Assembly (NCBI RefSeq): GCF_030652515.1
Contig: NZ_JAUSAR010000116.1
Coordinates: 62,001-126,000, forward strand
Length of the DNA: 64,000 nt
Reading direction: 5' to 3'
Source of the DNA: Aquabacterium sp.
GTDB taxonomy: Bacteria > Pseudomonadota > Gammaproteobacteria > Burkholderiales > Burkholderiaceae_C
The position numbers and the translations under genes are program-made. The notes under the pieces are model-generated. The model saw only the letters and a list, made by a program, of their open reading frames with translations, searched no databases and was not told the origin of the DNA. Of the stretch, positions 35,291 through 46,465 are shown one piece after another (position 1 is the first letter of the stretch; every line of letters starts with the position of its first letter).

Positions 35291-36220
35291 TCAGTAAAAC
35301 AACGCCCAGAGCAATCCACCGATCATCAACCACTTGCCCACGTAGTAGGCCGTGCGGTTGCGCGCTTTCAAGACCTTGGCTTTGGCGCGCAGTTGGTAGA
35401 AGTGGAAGAAGAACTTGTTCAGGCCACCCACGGGTTCGCCTTCCACGTTCTGGGTGGCGGCGGCCGTCATCACCAGCGAGCCAAAGCCGTGGTTGATCCA
35501 GCGCATGATGGGCGTCCAGACCGGGCGCTCGATGTCGGCGAACAAGATGATGCGGGGGTGGTCGGTGGTGTTTTCGGCGTAGTGGATGTAGGTCTCGTCG
35601 AACATCACCACTTCGCCGTCTTTCCAGTGGTACTTCTCACCATCGACATCGATGTAGCAGCCGGGGTCGTTGGGGGTGATCAGGCCCAGGTGGTAGCGCA
35701 GCGAGCCGGCGTAGGGGTCGCGGTGGCGCACCAGGCGGGCGCCGGGTGGCAATGAGGCGAACATCGCGGCCTTGATGCTGGGAATTTGCTTGAGCAAGGC
35801 CACCGTCTTGGGGCACAGCTCCTGGGCCGAGGGCAGCTCATCGGCATACCACTTCAGGTAGAAGCGCTTCCAGCCCGTTCGGAAAAATGAGTTGAAGCCA
35901 ATGTCGTTGTAGGTGTCCGCCGCCTTGATGTTGCCGCGACCGTCCAGGTGCAAGGCCTCTTCGCGCATGACCTGCCAGTTGTCCTGCAGCAGCTTCAGCT
36001 CGGGAAACTTGGTCGGGTCCAGGTAAGGCTGCGAGCCGACCTTTGAGAACATCACCATCAGCGAATTCAACGGCGCGATCAGCACCGTGAAGTCGGTCAG
36101 TGCGCGCACCAGGCCGAAGCGCATCTTGCCGCGCAGGTGCGAGTGCAGGGCGGCGGCGATGAAGGCCAGCAACACCCAGTGGCGTGGCGCCAAAGGCCAC
36201 AGGTCGTTCAGAAAAGTCAT
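35291..36220 (-). CDS. Aspartyl/asparaginyl beta-hydroxylase family protein, LpxO-like
   Basis: The protein is 309 residues from ATG 36220 (MTFLNDLWPLAPRHW). It has a hydrophobic N-terminus (about 10-25) and a C-terminal membrane segment (YYVGKWLMIGGLLWALFY). The Fe(II)/2-oxoglutarate site is visible as HRDPYAGSLRYHLGL (H-x-D) and ETYIHYAENTTDHPRIILF (distal His and 2OG-binding Arg). LpxO adds a 2-hydroxyl to the secondary acyl chain of lipid A at the inner membrane. Length and membrane segments agree, but another membrane substrate is possible. It starts 7 bp below gabD and is probably cotranscribed with it. Confidence 0.82.
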   Translation of the reverse strand: MTFLNDLWPLAPRHWVLLAFIAAALHSHLRGKMRFGLVRALTDFTVLIAPLNSLMVMFSKVGSQPYLDPTKFPELKLLQDNWQVMREEALHLDGRGNIKAADTYNDIGFNSFFRTGWKRFYLKWYADELPSAQELCPKTVALLKQIPSIKAAMFASLPPGARLVRHRDPYAGSLRYHLGLITPNDPGCYIDVDGEKYHWKDGEVVMFDETYIHYAENTTDHPRIILFADIERPVWTPIMRWINHGFGSLVMTAAATQNVEGEPVGGLNKFFFHFYQLRAKAKVLKARNRTAYYVGKWLMIGGLLWALFY

Positions 36221-36227
36221 GCTCGGC

Positions 36228-37715
36228 TCACTTGTCCAATCCGCCAAGGCAAAGGTACTTGGCTTCCAGGTAATCGTCCATGCCCTGGCGCGCGCCTTCG
36301 CGGCCCAGGCCGGATTGCTTGACGCCACCAAAGGGCACTTCGCAGGTTGAAATCAGGCCGGTGTTGACGCCGACCATGCCGTACTCCAGCGCCTCGCCCA
36401 CGCGGAAGATGCGGCCCACGTCGCGGCTGTAGAAATAGCTGGCCAGGCCGAACTCGGTGTCGTTGGCCATGGCGATGGCCTCGGCTTCTGTGTTGAATTT
36501 GAACACCGGGGCCACCGGGCCGAAAATTTCTTCGCGTGCCAGGCGCATGTCGCTCGTCACGTTGGACAGCACCGTGGGGGTGTAGAAGTTGCCACCATCC
36601 AGTGGCGCGCGTTGTCCGCCGGTGACCACCTTGGCACCCTTAGCCAGGGCATCGGCCACCAGGTCTTCAACCTTGGCCAGCGCCTGGTCATCGATTAGCG
36701 GCCCTTGCACCACGCCAGCCTCGAAGCCGTTGCCCACCTTCATCTGCGCCACACGCTCCGACAGCTTGGCCACGAATTGATCGTAGACCTCGGCTTGCGC
36801 ATACAGGCGGTTGGCGCACACGCAGGTCTGTCCCGCATTGCGGTATTTGGCGATGAGGGCGCCTTCCACGGCCGCATCAATGTCGGCATCGTTGAACACG
36901 ATGAAGGGCGCGTTGCCGCCCAACTCCAGCGACAGCTTCTTGATGGTGGGCGCGCATTGCTTCATCAGAATGCGGCCCACTTCGGTCGATCCGGTGAAGG
37001 ACAGGTGGCGCACCGTGTCGCTGGCGCACAGCGCTTTGCCCACTTCAATCGACCGGTCGGCGTCAGCGGTGATGATGTTCAACACGCCTGGCGGCATGCC
37101 CGCACGCAGGGCCAGTTCGGCCACGGCCAGGGCCGACAGCGGCGTGGCCTCGGCGGGCTTGATGACCACTGGGCAGCCAGCGGCCAGCGCGGGTGCCACC
37201 TTGCGGGTGATCATGGCGATGGGGAAGTTCCAGGGCGTGATGGCCGCGCACACGCCAATCGGCTGGCGGATCACCAGGAAACGCTTGGTGGGGTCGGTGC
37301 TGGGCACGGTTTCGCCATACACGCGGCGGGCTTCTTCGGCAAACCACTCGATGAAACTGGCGCCATAGGCCACTTCGCCCTTGGATTCGGACAGAGGCTT
37401 GCCTTGCTCGGCGGTCATGATCCGCGCCAGGTCGTCCGCGTGCTCATGCAGCAGGGCGAACCACTTCATCATGATGGTGGCCCGGGCCTTGGCTGTGAGC
37501 CCCTTCCAGGCGGGCCAGGCGCGGTTGGCGGCGCCAATGGCCAATTCGGTTTGGGCGGCGCCCAGATTGGGCACTTGCACCAGCAATTGCCCCGTGGCAG
37601 GGTCGCGCACGTCGAAACGCTCGGCAGCGTCCACCCATTGCCCGTCGATCAGGGCCTGGGTCTTGAGCAGGGTTGGGTCTTTCAGCGCGGCCAACGGGGC
37701 GGGGAAATCGGTCAT
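36228..37715 (-). CDS. gabD: Succinate-semialdehyde dehydrogenase, NAD(P)+-dependent
   Basis: This 495-residue aldehyde dehydrogenase converts succinate semialdehyde to succinate. The general base is E264 (LSLELGGNAPFIVF) and the nucleophile C298 (NAGQTCVC), with a second Cys at C300 that in GabD enzymes can take part in redox control. The cofactor loop FTGSTEVG and APWNFP-like TPWNFPIAMITRK are intact. Best overall similarity is to the GabD subfamily. A start 8 codons upstream (37739) is possible. It lies upstream of the LpxO-like gene. Confidence 0.88.
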   Translation of the reverse strand: MTDFPAPLAALKDPTLLKTQALIDGQWVDAAERFDVRDPATGQLLVQVPNLGAAQTELAIGAANRAWPAWKGLTAKARATIMMKWFALLHEHADDLARIMTAEQGKPLSESKGEVAYGASFIEWFAEEARRVYGETVPSTDPTKRFLVIRQPIGVCAAITPWNFPIAMITRKVAPALAAGCPVVIKPAEATPLSALAVAELALRAGMPPGVLNIITADADRSIEVGKALCASDTVRHLSFTGSTEVGRILMKQCAPTIKKLSLELGGNAPFIVFNDADIDAAVEGALIAKYRNAGQTCVCANRLYAQAEVYDQFVAKLSERVAQMKVGNGFEAGVVQGPLIDDQALAKVEDLVADALAKGAKVVTGGQRAPLDGGNFYTPTVLSNVTSDMRLAREEIFGPVAPVFKFNTEAEAIAMANDTEFGLASYFYSRDVGRIFRVGEALEYGMVGVNTGLISTCEVPFGGVKQSGLGREGARQGMDDYLEAKYLCLGGLDK

Positions 37716-37771
37716 GGCGGTTCTCGGGAAAGCATGCACGGGCCAGAATGATAGGCCACCCCCCTGAAACC

Positions 37772-37777
37772 TATAAT
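37772..37777 (+). promoter_or_regulatory. alaS: Candidate -10 box of the alaS promoter
   Basis: A perfect TATAAT lies 73 bp before the alaS start in the gap between divergent gabD and alaS. The -35 hexamer 17 bp upstream (TGATAG) is weak. Confidence 0.5.
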
Positions 37778-37850
37778 CAGAAGCTTTGCTTCACCCGGCT
37801 GCCGTCAGGCCCGGGTCGCCCCGCCCACGTCCCGAACCGGAAGCCCCAAG

Positions 37851-40490
<2,640 letters not shown>

Positions 40491-40508
40491 TGTCGCGTGT
40501 TCATCCCA

Positions 40509-40533
40509 AAAGGCTCCTTCGGGAGCCTTTTTC
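40509..40533 (+). terminator. Rho-independent terminator of alaS
   Basis: AAGGCTCC (40511-40518) pairs with GGAGCCTT (40523-40530) across a TTCG tetraloop, followed by a T run. Confidence 0.9.
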
Positions 40534-40649
40534 TTTGTGCGAATGTCGGCGCCAATGCCATCTTGTCATCCAGCATCCTGTGAACGACGGTACCCCATCC
40601 CTATAGTTCAATCACCGAGGACCGACTTACTACAAGAAAGGTGTTGCTC

Positions 40650-41534
40650 ATGACCACCCCCGTTGCAATCCATCCCATCGTCCCCCGCGAGAAGCTGAAC
40701 TTCAACCTGGACGGCGACATCCCCAAGTACTGGTTTGGCGGCGACCCTTTCAAGTCGCGCTTCTGGGATGCCCTGTCGATCATCTTCCCGCCCGGTGAAA
40801 AATTCTTCATGACCTGTGTGCGCGATTTCCGCGATCAGGTCACCGACCCGAAGATGCTGCAAGAGATCAAGGACTTCAACAAGCAGGAAGCCCAGCACGG
40901 CATCGTCCACCGTCAGGACAATGAACGCATCCGCAAGCAAGGCATCGACACCGAAGCCCTGAGCGCCTGGGTCGAAAACTTCCTGACCAACCGCTACCGC
41001 AAGTGGTACAGCCGCAGCTACACCGTGGCGGTGACCGCCGCTTTGGAGCACTTCACCTCGATCATCGCCCACAGCATGTTCGACCAGCGCGACCTGCTCA
41101 AAGAAGCCGACCCCCGTGTGCGCGCCATGTACGCCTGGCACGCCATTGAGGAAGTCGAGCACAAGGGTGTCGCCTACGACGTCATGGTTGATGTGGCCAA
41201 GGTGGGCTACTTCAAGCGCGTGCTGGCCCTGGTTGATGCCACCATCCTCTTCCCCGCCACCATCTTCTACATCCAGCGCAAGATGTTGATTCAGGACGGT
41301 TTCACCCTGGCGCAACGCATGAAGCTGATGGCGGGCGGCATCTGGTGGCTGATCAAGCCCAACGGCTTGCTGGCCCCCATGGCCAAGGCTTACTGGACCT
41401 ACTACAAGGTGGGTTTCCACCCGTGGCAAGAGTCCGAGCAACGCGGCTACACCGAATGGCTGGCCGCCTTCAACACCAGCGGTGGTGATCCGGTCAAGGC
41501 CAGCGAGCAAATGCGCCAGACCCTGGCCATGTGA
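40650..41534 (+). CDS. Predicted metal-dependent hydrolase (PF10118 family)
   Basis: The protein is 294 residues from ATG 40650 (MTTPVAIHPI); TTG at 40641 would add three. The family's metal-binding segments are present: FNKQEAQHGIVH, ALEHFTSIIAHSMF and WHAIEEVEHKGVAYDVM, which together supply Glu and His ligands in a helical bundle like a di-iron protein. Hydrophobic stretches near residues 190-210 suggest membrane association. The substrate is unknown. It stands alone between two terminators. Weak promoter-like TATAGT lies at 40602. Confidence 0.8.
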   Translation: MTTPVAIHPIVPREKLNFNLDGDIPKYWFGGDPFKSRFWDALSIIFPPGEKFFMTCVRDFRDQVTDPKMLQEIKDFNKQEAQHGIVHRQDNERIRKQGIDTEALSAWVENFLTNRYRKWYSRSYTVAVTAALEHFTSIIAHSMFDQRDLLKEADPRVRAMYAWHAIEEVEHKGVAYDVMVDVAKVGYFKRVLALVDATILFPATIFYIQRKMLIQDGFTLAQRMKLMAGGIWWLIKPNGLLAPMAKAYWTYYKVGFHPWQESEQRGYTEWLAAFNTSGGDPVKASEQMRQTLAM

Positions 41535-41554
41535 TTGAGTTCACGACCCAAGAG

Positions 41555-41580
41555 GCCTCCGGTGACGGAGGCTTTTTTTT
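41555..41580 (+). terminator. Rho-independent terminator
   Basis: GCCTCC (41555-41560) and GGAGGC (41567-41572) form the stem, followed by eight T. It ends the hydrolase transcript. Confidence 0.88.
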
Positions 41581-41649
41581 GCGTCGCTGTTGAAACCCCG
41601 ATCTTCGGTAGACTGCGGCACACTCACGTTGAGTGGGCCGTTTTCATTT

Positions 41650-42711
41650 ATGCAGATTCCATCGATCGTTCTCAAAGCCCTGGGCATCAAGCCCATTCCG
41701 CTGTTCATGCTGTCCAGCTGGATCAAGGCGGCCGCCAAGTGCGGGTTCAACGTGCAACCGCTGTTCAAAGAGGCCGGCATCACCATCGACCTGATCCGCC
41801 TGGAAGACGCCCGCGTGTCGCCCTTGCAGTTGATCTCGGTGCTGGAGCAATGTGTGGCCATGTCGCCCCACAAGCATTTCCCGGTGGTGCTGGGCGACAC
41901 CTTCGCGTTTGAATCCCTGCCCGAATTTGAAACCCTGCTGACCACCAGCCCCACCTTGCGCCAGGCCCTGGACGTGGCCGAAATGGCCAAGCGCATGGTG
42001 CTGCCCTGGGCGCAGTTCGACATCCGCGAAGAGGGCGATCTGGCCTACGTGGCCATCAGCTTCGAGATCCCGATGGTCGATGTTCAGAACCTTGGCCTGC
42101 CACTGCACTACGTGACCGAAGCCCTACTGGCCTGCATCCGCAAGTTCGGCCGCTCCTTGCAGGGCTCGTCTGACGGCTTTGTGTCGGTGTCCATCAAGCG
42201 GCCCCCTCCGCCATATGCCGAGCAATTGCAGCAGTTCTTTGAAGTGCCGGTTCACTTCAACCAGCCTATGGACGCGCTCGTGTTTGAAAGCCGCATCCTT
42301 GACCAACCCCTGGAGGGCGCTTTCCCGGCCCTGCACGAGCAGGCGCATTTCCTGGCCGAGCAGCGCCTGGGCAAAGAGGCCCGTCGCCAGGGCGTGGCCG
42401 CCGAGATCGAAGAAATCATCGCCCTGAAACCTGGCTTGCTGGCGCTCGGCGTGGAAGACATGGCCGAACGCCTGAACCTGCACCCCCGCACGCTGCAGCG
42501 CCGCCTGAAGGACGAGGGCGACGGCTACCTGCACCTGCAGGCCCGCATGCGCCACCGCTTGGCCTGTGAGTGGCTGCGCAAGGGGGACATGTCCATCGAC
42601 GACATCAGCGCCCGCCTCGGCTTCTCGGATCGGCGGGCTTTCACCGCAGCCTTCAAGCGCTGGGAAGGCTGCACCCCCAGCAACTGGCGTGACCAGCAGG
42701 GCAGGTCTTGA
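41650..42711 (+). CDS. AraC family regulator with PF12625-type N-terminal domain (copy 1)
   Basis: The protein is 353 residues from ATG 41650 (MQIPSIVLKALG). The N-terminal ligand-binding domain of the 'arabinose-binding' PF12625 type spans about 20-200. The C-terminal AraC HTH pair spans about 255-350: GVEDMAERLNLHPRTLQRRLKDEG for the first helix-turn-helix and SIDDISARLGFSDRRAFTAAFKRW for the second. It resembles OruR/VirF-type regulators. It is paralogous to the next gene, at 43024, in both domains. The target genes are unknown; the PF10118 gene upstream or its own neighbourhood are candidates. Confidence 0.88.
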   Translation: MQIPSIVLKALGIKPIPLFMLSSWIKAAAKCGFNVQPLFKEAGITIDLIRLEDARVSPLQLISVLEQCVAMSPHKHFPVVLGDTFAFESLPEFETLLTTSPTLRQALDVAEMAKRMVLPWAQFDIREEGDLAYVAISFEIPMVDVQNLGLPLHYVTEALLACIRKFGRSLQGSSDGFVSVSIKRPPPPYAEQLQQFFEVPVHFNQPMDALVFESRILDQPLEGAFPALHEQAHFLAEQRLGKEARRQGVAAEIEEIIALKPGLLALGVEDMAERLNLHPRTLQRRLKDEGDGYLHLQARMRHRLACEWLRKGDMSIDDISARLGFSDRRAFTAAFKRWEGCTPSNWRDQQGRS

Positions 42712-43023
42712 GTCGCTGAATCCCCCCGAATTTGGCTTGGCGTACGGACAACGTTCGTATCCAAATGATCTGGCTAACTCGTCGCCAATTTGCCTGGTGT
42801 GGCCGCCATCGTCCTTGAACCCCCTGCCATGTCAGGGCTGACGAGTCATGTTTATCGACATGGGTGCGAGCTATGTCGTCAATTGTTCCTGCATTGATGC
42901 CTGAAATGCTTGTGGTGGACTGCGAATTTAAATAGATTGGGATAACCGATTCATACGATCGTTCGATATTCGTTGAATCACCCCATTTATTCGAAAACAC
43001 GCGTGTTCAGATATTGATTGGAA
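42712..43023. other. AT-richer intergenic region between the two AraC paralogues
   Basis: No gene is supported in these 312 bases. The last 130 bases are clearly AT-richer than the surroundings and probably hold the promoter of the second regulator. TCATACGATCGTTCGATATTC near 42951 contains the 8-bp palindrome CGATCG with flanks and may be an operator, but this is weak. Confidence 0.4.
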
Positions 43024-44151
43024 ATGATTTTGCTCACCTCCCATGTCCAATCCAGGCCAACCGTGGAATCTGCCTGGAATCCTGAGATTTCGAGCTTGTC
43101 TGCCACCATTCCCATGTTCGGCTTGCCGAGTTGGGTGCGGGCTGCCGTCCGTTGTGGCTTTCCGGTCGAGGCTGCGTTCCGGGAGGCAGGTGTTGAGCTG
43201 GACGTGAACAAGCCCCACGGCGGCATGGTGACCGCCGACGCCCTGCTGCGGGCCATCGAGGTGTGCGTCAATCGCTCGACCGAGCACTATTTCCCCCTGG
43301 CTTTGGGTGAAGCCTATGTGTTTGACCGCTTCCCCCAGGTCGAGGCCTTTCTGGCCACCAGCCCCACCATGCGCGAGGCCATCGAGGCCTTGCCCTGGAT
43401 TCGGGCCATGGAGTTGCCCTGGCTGTGGGTCAGCCTGGAAGAGACCGAAACCGAAGCGGCGATCGTTGTGACTCTGGATCCTGAATTGGCCCGACGTCCC
43501 GAAGCGCCTTACGTGATTGAAATCGTGCTGACCGCCTGCCGCAAATTTGCCAAGGCCATGCTTGGGCGGTCCTTGGCGCTGTTTTCTCAGCCGATGCATG
43601 CCGTGCAGTTTCAGAGGGCGCGGCCTGAGAATGCCGCCGTTTTTCAGGATTTCTTCCCTTGCCATGTTCAATTCGGGGCGCCCCGCAATGCCTTGGTGTT
43701 TCCCAAAGCCATGCTGGATGTCGCGCTGCAAGGCGCGCTGCCTTCCGTCCACGGCCAGGCACGTCAGGCCATCGTGCGAGAGCTGGAGGCCAGCAAGCCG
43801 CACTTTGCCTCGACCGAGGCCGTCCGCCAGGCCTTTGAAGGCCAGTCGGACCTGCTCAAAGGTGGCCTGGACGAGGTGGCTGACGCCATGGGCATCCATG
43901 CCCGCACCTTGCAGCGGCGCCTGCAGGCCGAAGGTTTCAAGTTCGCGGATTTGCAAGCCCAGGCCAAATATGCCCGCGCGCGTCAGATGCTGAGCAAAAA
44001 AGCCATCAGCATGGAAATCATCAGCGTGGAGCTGGGTTTTTCTGACCGGCGCGCTTTCACCTACGCTTTCAAGCGTTGGTCGGGCATTTCGCCCAGCACC
44101 TACCGTGCGCGGGTTCTTCAGTCGCCCGTGACGGCCTTGCGGCATCCTTGA
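43024..44151 (+). CDS. AraC family regulator with PF12625-type N-terminal domain (copy 2)
   Basis: The protein is 375 residues from ATG 43024 (an in-frame TTG lies two codons upstream). It has the same build as the preceding regulator: a PF12625-type domain (PMFGLPSWVRAAVRCGFPVEAAF at about 30-55, matching PLFMLSSWIKAAAKCGFNVQ in copy 1) and an AraC HTH pair (DEVADAMGIHARTLQRRLQAEG; SMEIISVELGFSDRRAFTYAFKRW). The paralogues are tandem but diverged, so the duplication is old or they were acquired separately. The ligand is unknown. Confidence 0.87.
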   Translation: MILLTSHVQSRPTVESAWNPEISSLSATIPMFGLPSWVRAAVRCGFPVEAAFREAGVELDVNKPHGGMVTADALLRAIEVCVNRSTEHYFPLALGEAYVFDRFPQVEAFLATSPTMREAIEALPWIRAMELPWLWVSLEETETEAAIVVTLDPELARRPEAPYVIEIVLTACRKFAKAMLGRSLALFSQPMHAVQFQRARPENAAVFQDFFPCHVQFGAPRNALVFPKAMLDVALQGALPSVHGQARQAIVRELEASKPHFASTEAVRQAFEGQSDLLKGGLDEVADAMGIHARTLQRRLQAEGFKFADLQAQAKYARARQMLSKKAISMEIISVELGFSDRRAFTYAFKRWSGISPSTYRARVLQSPVTALRHP

Positions 44152-44187
44152 GTCGGCGGGCTGGACAAGCCTGCTAGAGTCCGGCCC

Positions 44188-45423
44188 ATGTCAGAACGTT
44201 CAGATCTCCTGGGCAAGCACATCGTGCTGGGCCTGACAGGCGGCATCGCCTGCTACAAATCGGCCGAACTGGTCCGCCTGCTGGTCAAGGCAGGCGCCAC
44301 CGTTCAAGTGGTCATGACCGAAGCGGCGCAGGCCTTCATCACCCCGGTGACGATGCAGGCGCTGTCCGGTCGGCCCGTGGCCACCAGCCAATGGGATGCG
44401 CGCGAGCCCAACAACATGGCGCACATCAACCTCAGCCGCGAGGCCGATGCCATCCTGGTGGCGCCCGCCAGCGCTGATTTCATGGCGCAACTGGTGCAAG
44501 GCCGTGCGCATGAACTGCTCAGCCTGCTGTGCCTGGCGCGCCCTCGTGAGCGTTGCCCCTTGCTGGTCGCCCCCGCCATGAACCGCGAGATGTGGTCGCA
44601 CCCGGCCACGCAGCGCAACGCGCAAACGCTGCGAAACGACGGCACCATCCTGCTGGGCCCCGACAGTGGCGACCAGGCCTGCGGCGAAGTCGGCGATGGC
44701 CGCATGAACGAGCCCGCCGACCTGCTGGCCGACCTGATCGCCTTTTTCCAGCCCAAGATCCTGCAAGGCCAGCGGCTGCTGATCACCGCCGGGCCCACCT
44801 TCGAATCGATCGACCCGGTGCGCGGCATCACCAACCATTCCAGCGGCAAGATGGGTTTTGCCCTGGCGCGCGCCGCGGTGGAAGCGGGTGCCCAGGTCAC
44901 CCTGATTGCCGGTCCGGTCCACCTGCCCACACCCCGGGGTGTGCGCCGCATCGACGTGATGTCGGCCTTGCAGATGCAGGACGCCGTGCTACCCGCGGCC
45001 AGTGACCACGACGTGTTCATCGCCACCGCGGCGGTGGCCGACTGGCGCCCAGCCTCGCTGAGCCAGCACAAGATCAAGAAGGAAGGCAAGAAAGTGGCGC
45101 CCACTTTCGAGCTGACCGAGAACCCCGACATCCTGGCTGCCGTGGCCGCCTTGCCCAAAGCGCCTTACTGTGTGGGCTTTGCCGCCGAAAGCGAAAACCT
45201 GCTGGAGCACGCTCGGGCCAAATTGCTGCGCAAGCGCATCCCCTTGATCATCGGCAACCTGGGCCCCGCCACTTTTGGCCACGACGACAACGCGCTGCTG
45301 GTGGTGGATGCCAACAGCCAGCGGCAGTTGCCCGAAGACGGCAGCAAGGCCGACAAGCTGGTGCTGGCGCGCGCGCTCATGGTGGAGCTGGCGCACCGCC
45401 TGAATCTTCTTCCTGTGAACTGA
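44188..45423 (+). CDS. coaBC: Bifunctional phosphopantothenoylcysteine decarboxylase/phosphopantothenate-cysteine ligase
   Basis: The 411-residue enzyme performs two successive steps of coenzyme A synthesis. The N-terminal CoaC flavoprotein (about 1-185) has TGGIACYKSAEL, the catalytic His in MAHINLSREA (H79), PAMNREMW and the late Cys segment GDQACGEVGDGRM. The C-terminal CoaB domain (about 190-411) has ITAGPTFESIDPVRGITNHSSGKMG and the Lys pair in HKIKKEGKK. It is followed after 6 bp by dut, the usual coaBC-dut arrangement. Confidence 0.96.
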   Translation: MSERSDLLGKHIVLGLTGGIACYKSAELVRLLVKAGATVQVVMTEAAQAFITPVTMQALSGRPVATSQWDAREPNNMAHINLSREADAILVAPASADFMAQLVQGRAHELLSLLCLARPRERCPLLVAPAMNREMWSHPATQRNAQTLRNDGTILLGPDSGDQACGEVGDGRMNEPADLLADLIAFFQPKILQGQRLLITAGPTFESIDPVRGITNHSSGKMGFALARAAVEAGAQVTLIAGPVHLPTPRGVRRIDVMSALQMQDAVLPAASDHDVFIATAAVADWRPASLSQHKIKKEGKKVAPTFELTENPDILAAVAALPKAPYCVGFAAESENLLEHARAKLLRKRIPLIIGNLGPATFGHDDNALLVVDANSQRQLPEDGSKADKLVLARALMVELAHRLNLLPVN

Positions 45424-45429
45424 ATTGAC

Positions 45430-45879
45430 ATGACGACCGTTGACATCAAAGTGCTGGATGCACGCATGGCCGATCACTTGCCCGCTTACGCCACGCCGGG
45501 CAGTGCGGGGTTGGACTTGCGCGCTTGCCTTGACCAGGCCGTGGTGCTGGAGCCAGGGCAGGCTCAACTGATCCCCACGGGCTTGTCGATGCACCTGGGC
45601 GACCCCGGTCTGGCTGCCATGATCCTGCCCCGCTCCGGGCTGGGCCACAAGCACGGCATCGTGCTGGGCAATCTGGTTGGGCTGATCGACTCGGACTACC
45701 AGGGCCCGCTCATGGTCAGCTGCTGGAACCGTGGTAACGCGCCTTTCACCATCGAACCGATGGAGCGCATCGCGCAGATGGTCATCGTGCCGGTTGTGCA
45801 GGCCAGCTTTCGGCGCGTTGAGTCGTTTGAAGCCACGGCGCGAGGCGAGGGTGGCTTCGGTTCAACGGGCCGAGGGTAG
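45430..45879 (+). CDS. dut: dUTP diphosphatase
   Basis: This 149-residue trimeric dUTPase hydrolyses dUTP to dUMP, keeping uracil out of DNA and feeding dTMP synthesis. The five motifs are visible: [11 protein letters not shown] (1), [11 protein letters not shown] (2), [15 protein letters not shown] (3, with catalytic Asp), [10 protein letters not shown] (4) and the P-loop-like [12 protein letters not shown] (5). It forms an operon with coaBC and converges on the slyD-like gene. Confidence 0.97.
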   Translation: MTTVDIKVLDARMADHLPAYATPGSAGLDLRACLDQAVVLEPGQAQLIPTGLSMHLGDPGLAAMILPRSGLGHKHGIVLGNLVGLIDSDYQGPLMVSCWNRGNAPFTIEPMERIAQMVIVPVVQASFRRVESFEATARGEGGFGSTGRG

Positions 45880-45887
45880 GGCCAGCA

Positions 45888-45908
45888 GGCTCAGTGCAAC
45901 ACTGAGCC
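45888..45908. terminator. Perfect hairpin between convergent dut and slyD-like genes
   Basis: GGCTCAGTG (45888-45896) and CACTGAGCC (45900-45908) form a 9-bp stem with a 3-nt loop. It includes the slyD-like stop codon. There is no T run on either side, so it may be a Rho-assisted or mRNA 3'-end stabilising hairpin serving both genes. Confidence 0.5.
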
Positions 45909-46415
45909 CGGCGGTGCCTGACTGGGTGCCAGCGTGAACACCGATTCGGCCACCGAGCCCTGCTCGATCTCTTCCAGCGTGGCCGTGCGCACGCCTTCCA
46001 CCTTCATGGACAAACGCAGCGCCACACCAGCCAATGGGTGGTTACCATCCAGCACCACGTGGGTGTCGTAGACCTCGGTCACGGTGTAGAGCACGTCCAG
46101 TGGCAGGTCGGGCGTGGTCGAGCCTTCAGGGGGGCCTTCAAACTGCATGCCCACGTCCACTTCGGCGGGAAAGATGTCGCGGGTTTCAAAGAAAACCAGC
46201 TCGGCTTTGTAGTCGCCAAAAGCCTCTTCGGGCTCCAGGTTCAGGTCGGCCGCGAATCCTGGGGCTTGCCCGATCAGGACCTCTTCGACCTTGGCCAGCA
46301 GGTCATCGCCACCGACGAAGAACTCCATGGGTTCGGGCAGTTCGTCGATCAGTTGGCCTTGCGCATCTTCGAGTCGCCAGACCAGGCTGACGACGCAGGG
46401 GGAGGAAATCATCAT
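45891..46415 (-). CDS. SlyD-like FKBP-type peptidyl-prolyl isomerase
   Basis: The 174-residue protein is a split FKBP domain with an inserted IF (chaperone) domain, as in SlyD: LVWRLEDAQGQLIDE, FFVGGDDLLAKVEEVLIG, LEPEEAFGDYKAEL and HVVLDGNHPLAGVALRLSMKV. The His/Cys-rich nickel-binding tail of E. coli SlyD is missing, so a role in nickel handling is less likely. It is divergent from the RoxA-like oxygenase gene. Start at 46415 or the next Met. Confidence 0.88.
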   Translation of the reverse strand: MMISSPCVVSLVWRLEDAQGQLIDELPEPMEFFVGGDDLLAKVEEVLIGQAPGFAADLNLEPEEAFGDYKAELVFFETRDIFPAEVDVGMQFEGPPEGSTTPDLPLDVLYTVTEVYDTHVVLDGNHPLAGVALRLSMKVEGVRTATLEEIEQGSVAESVFTLAPSQAPPGSVLH

Positions 46416-46465
46416 CCCTCAATCATCTCATGGCCGCCATTCCAGCTTGGGCCAGTGGTCGCACA

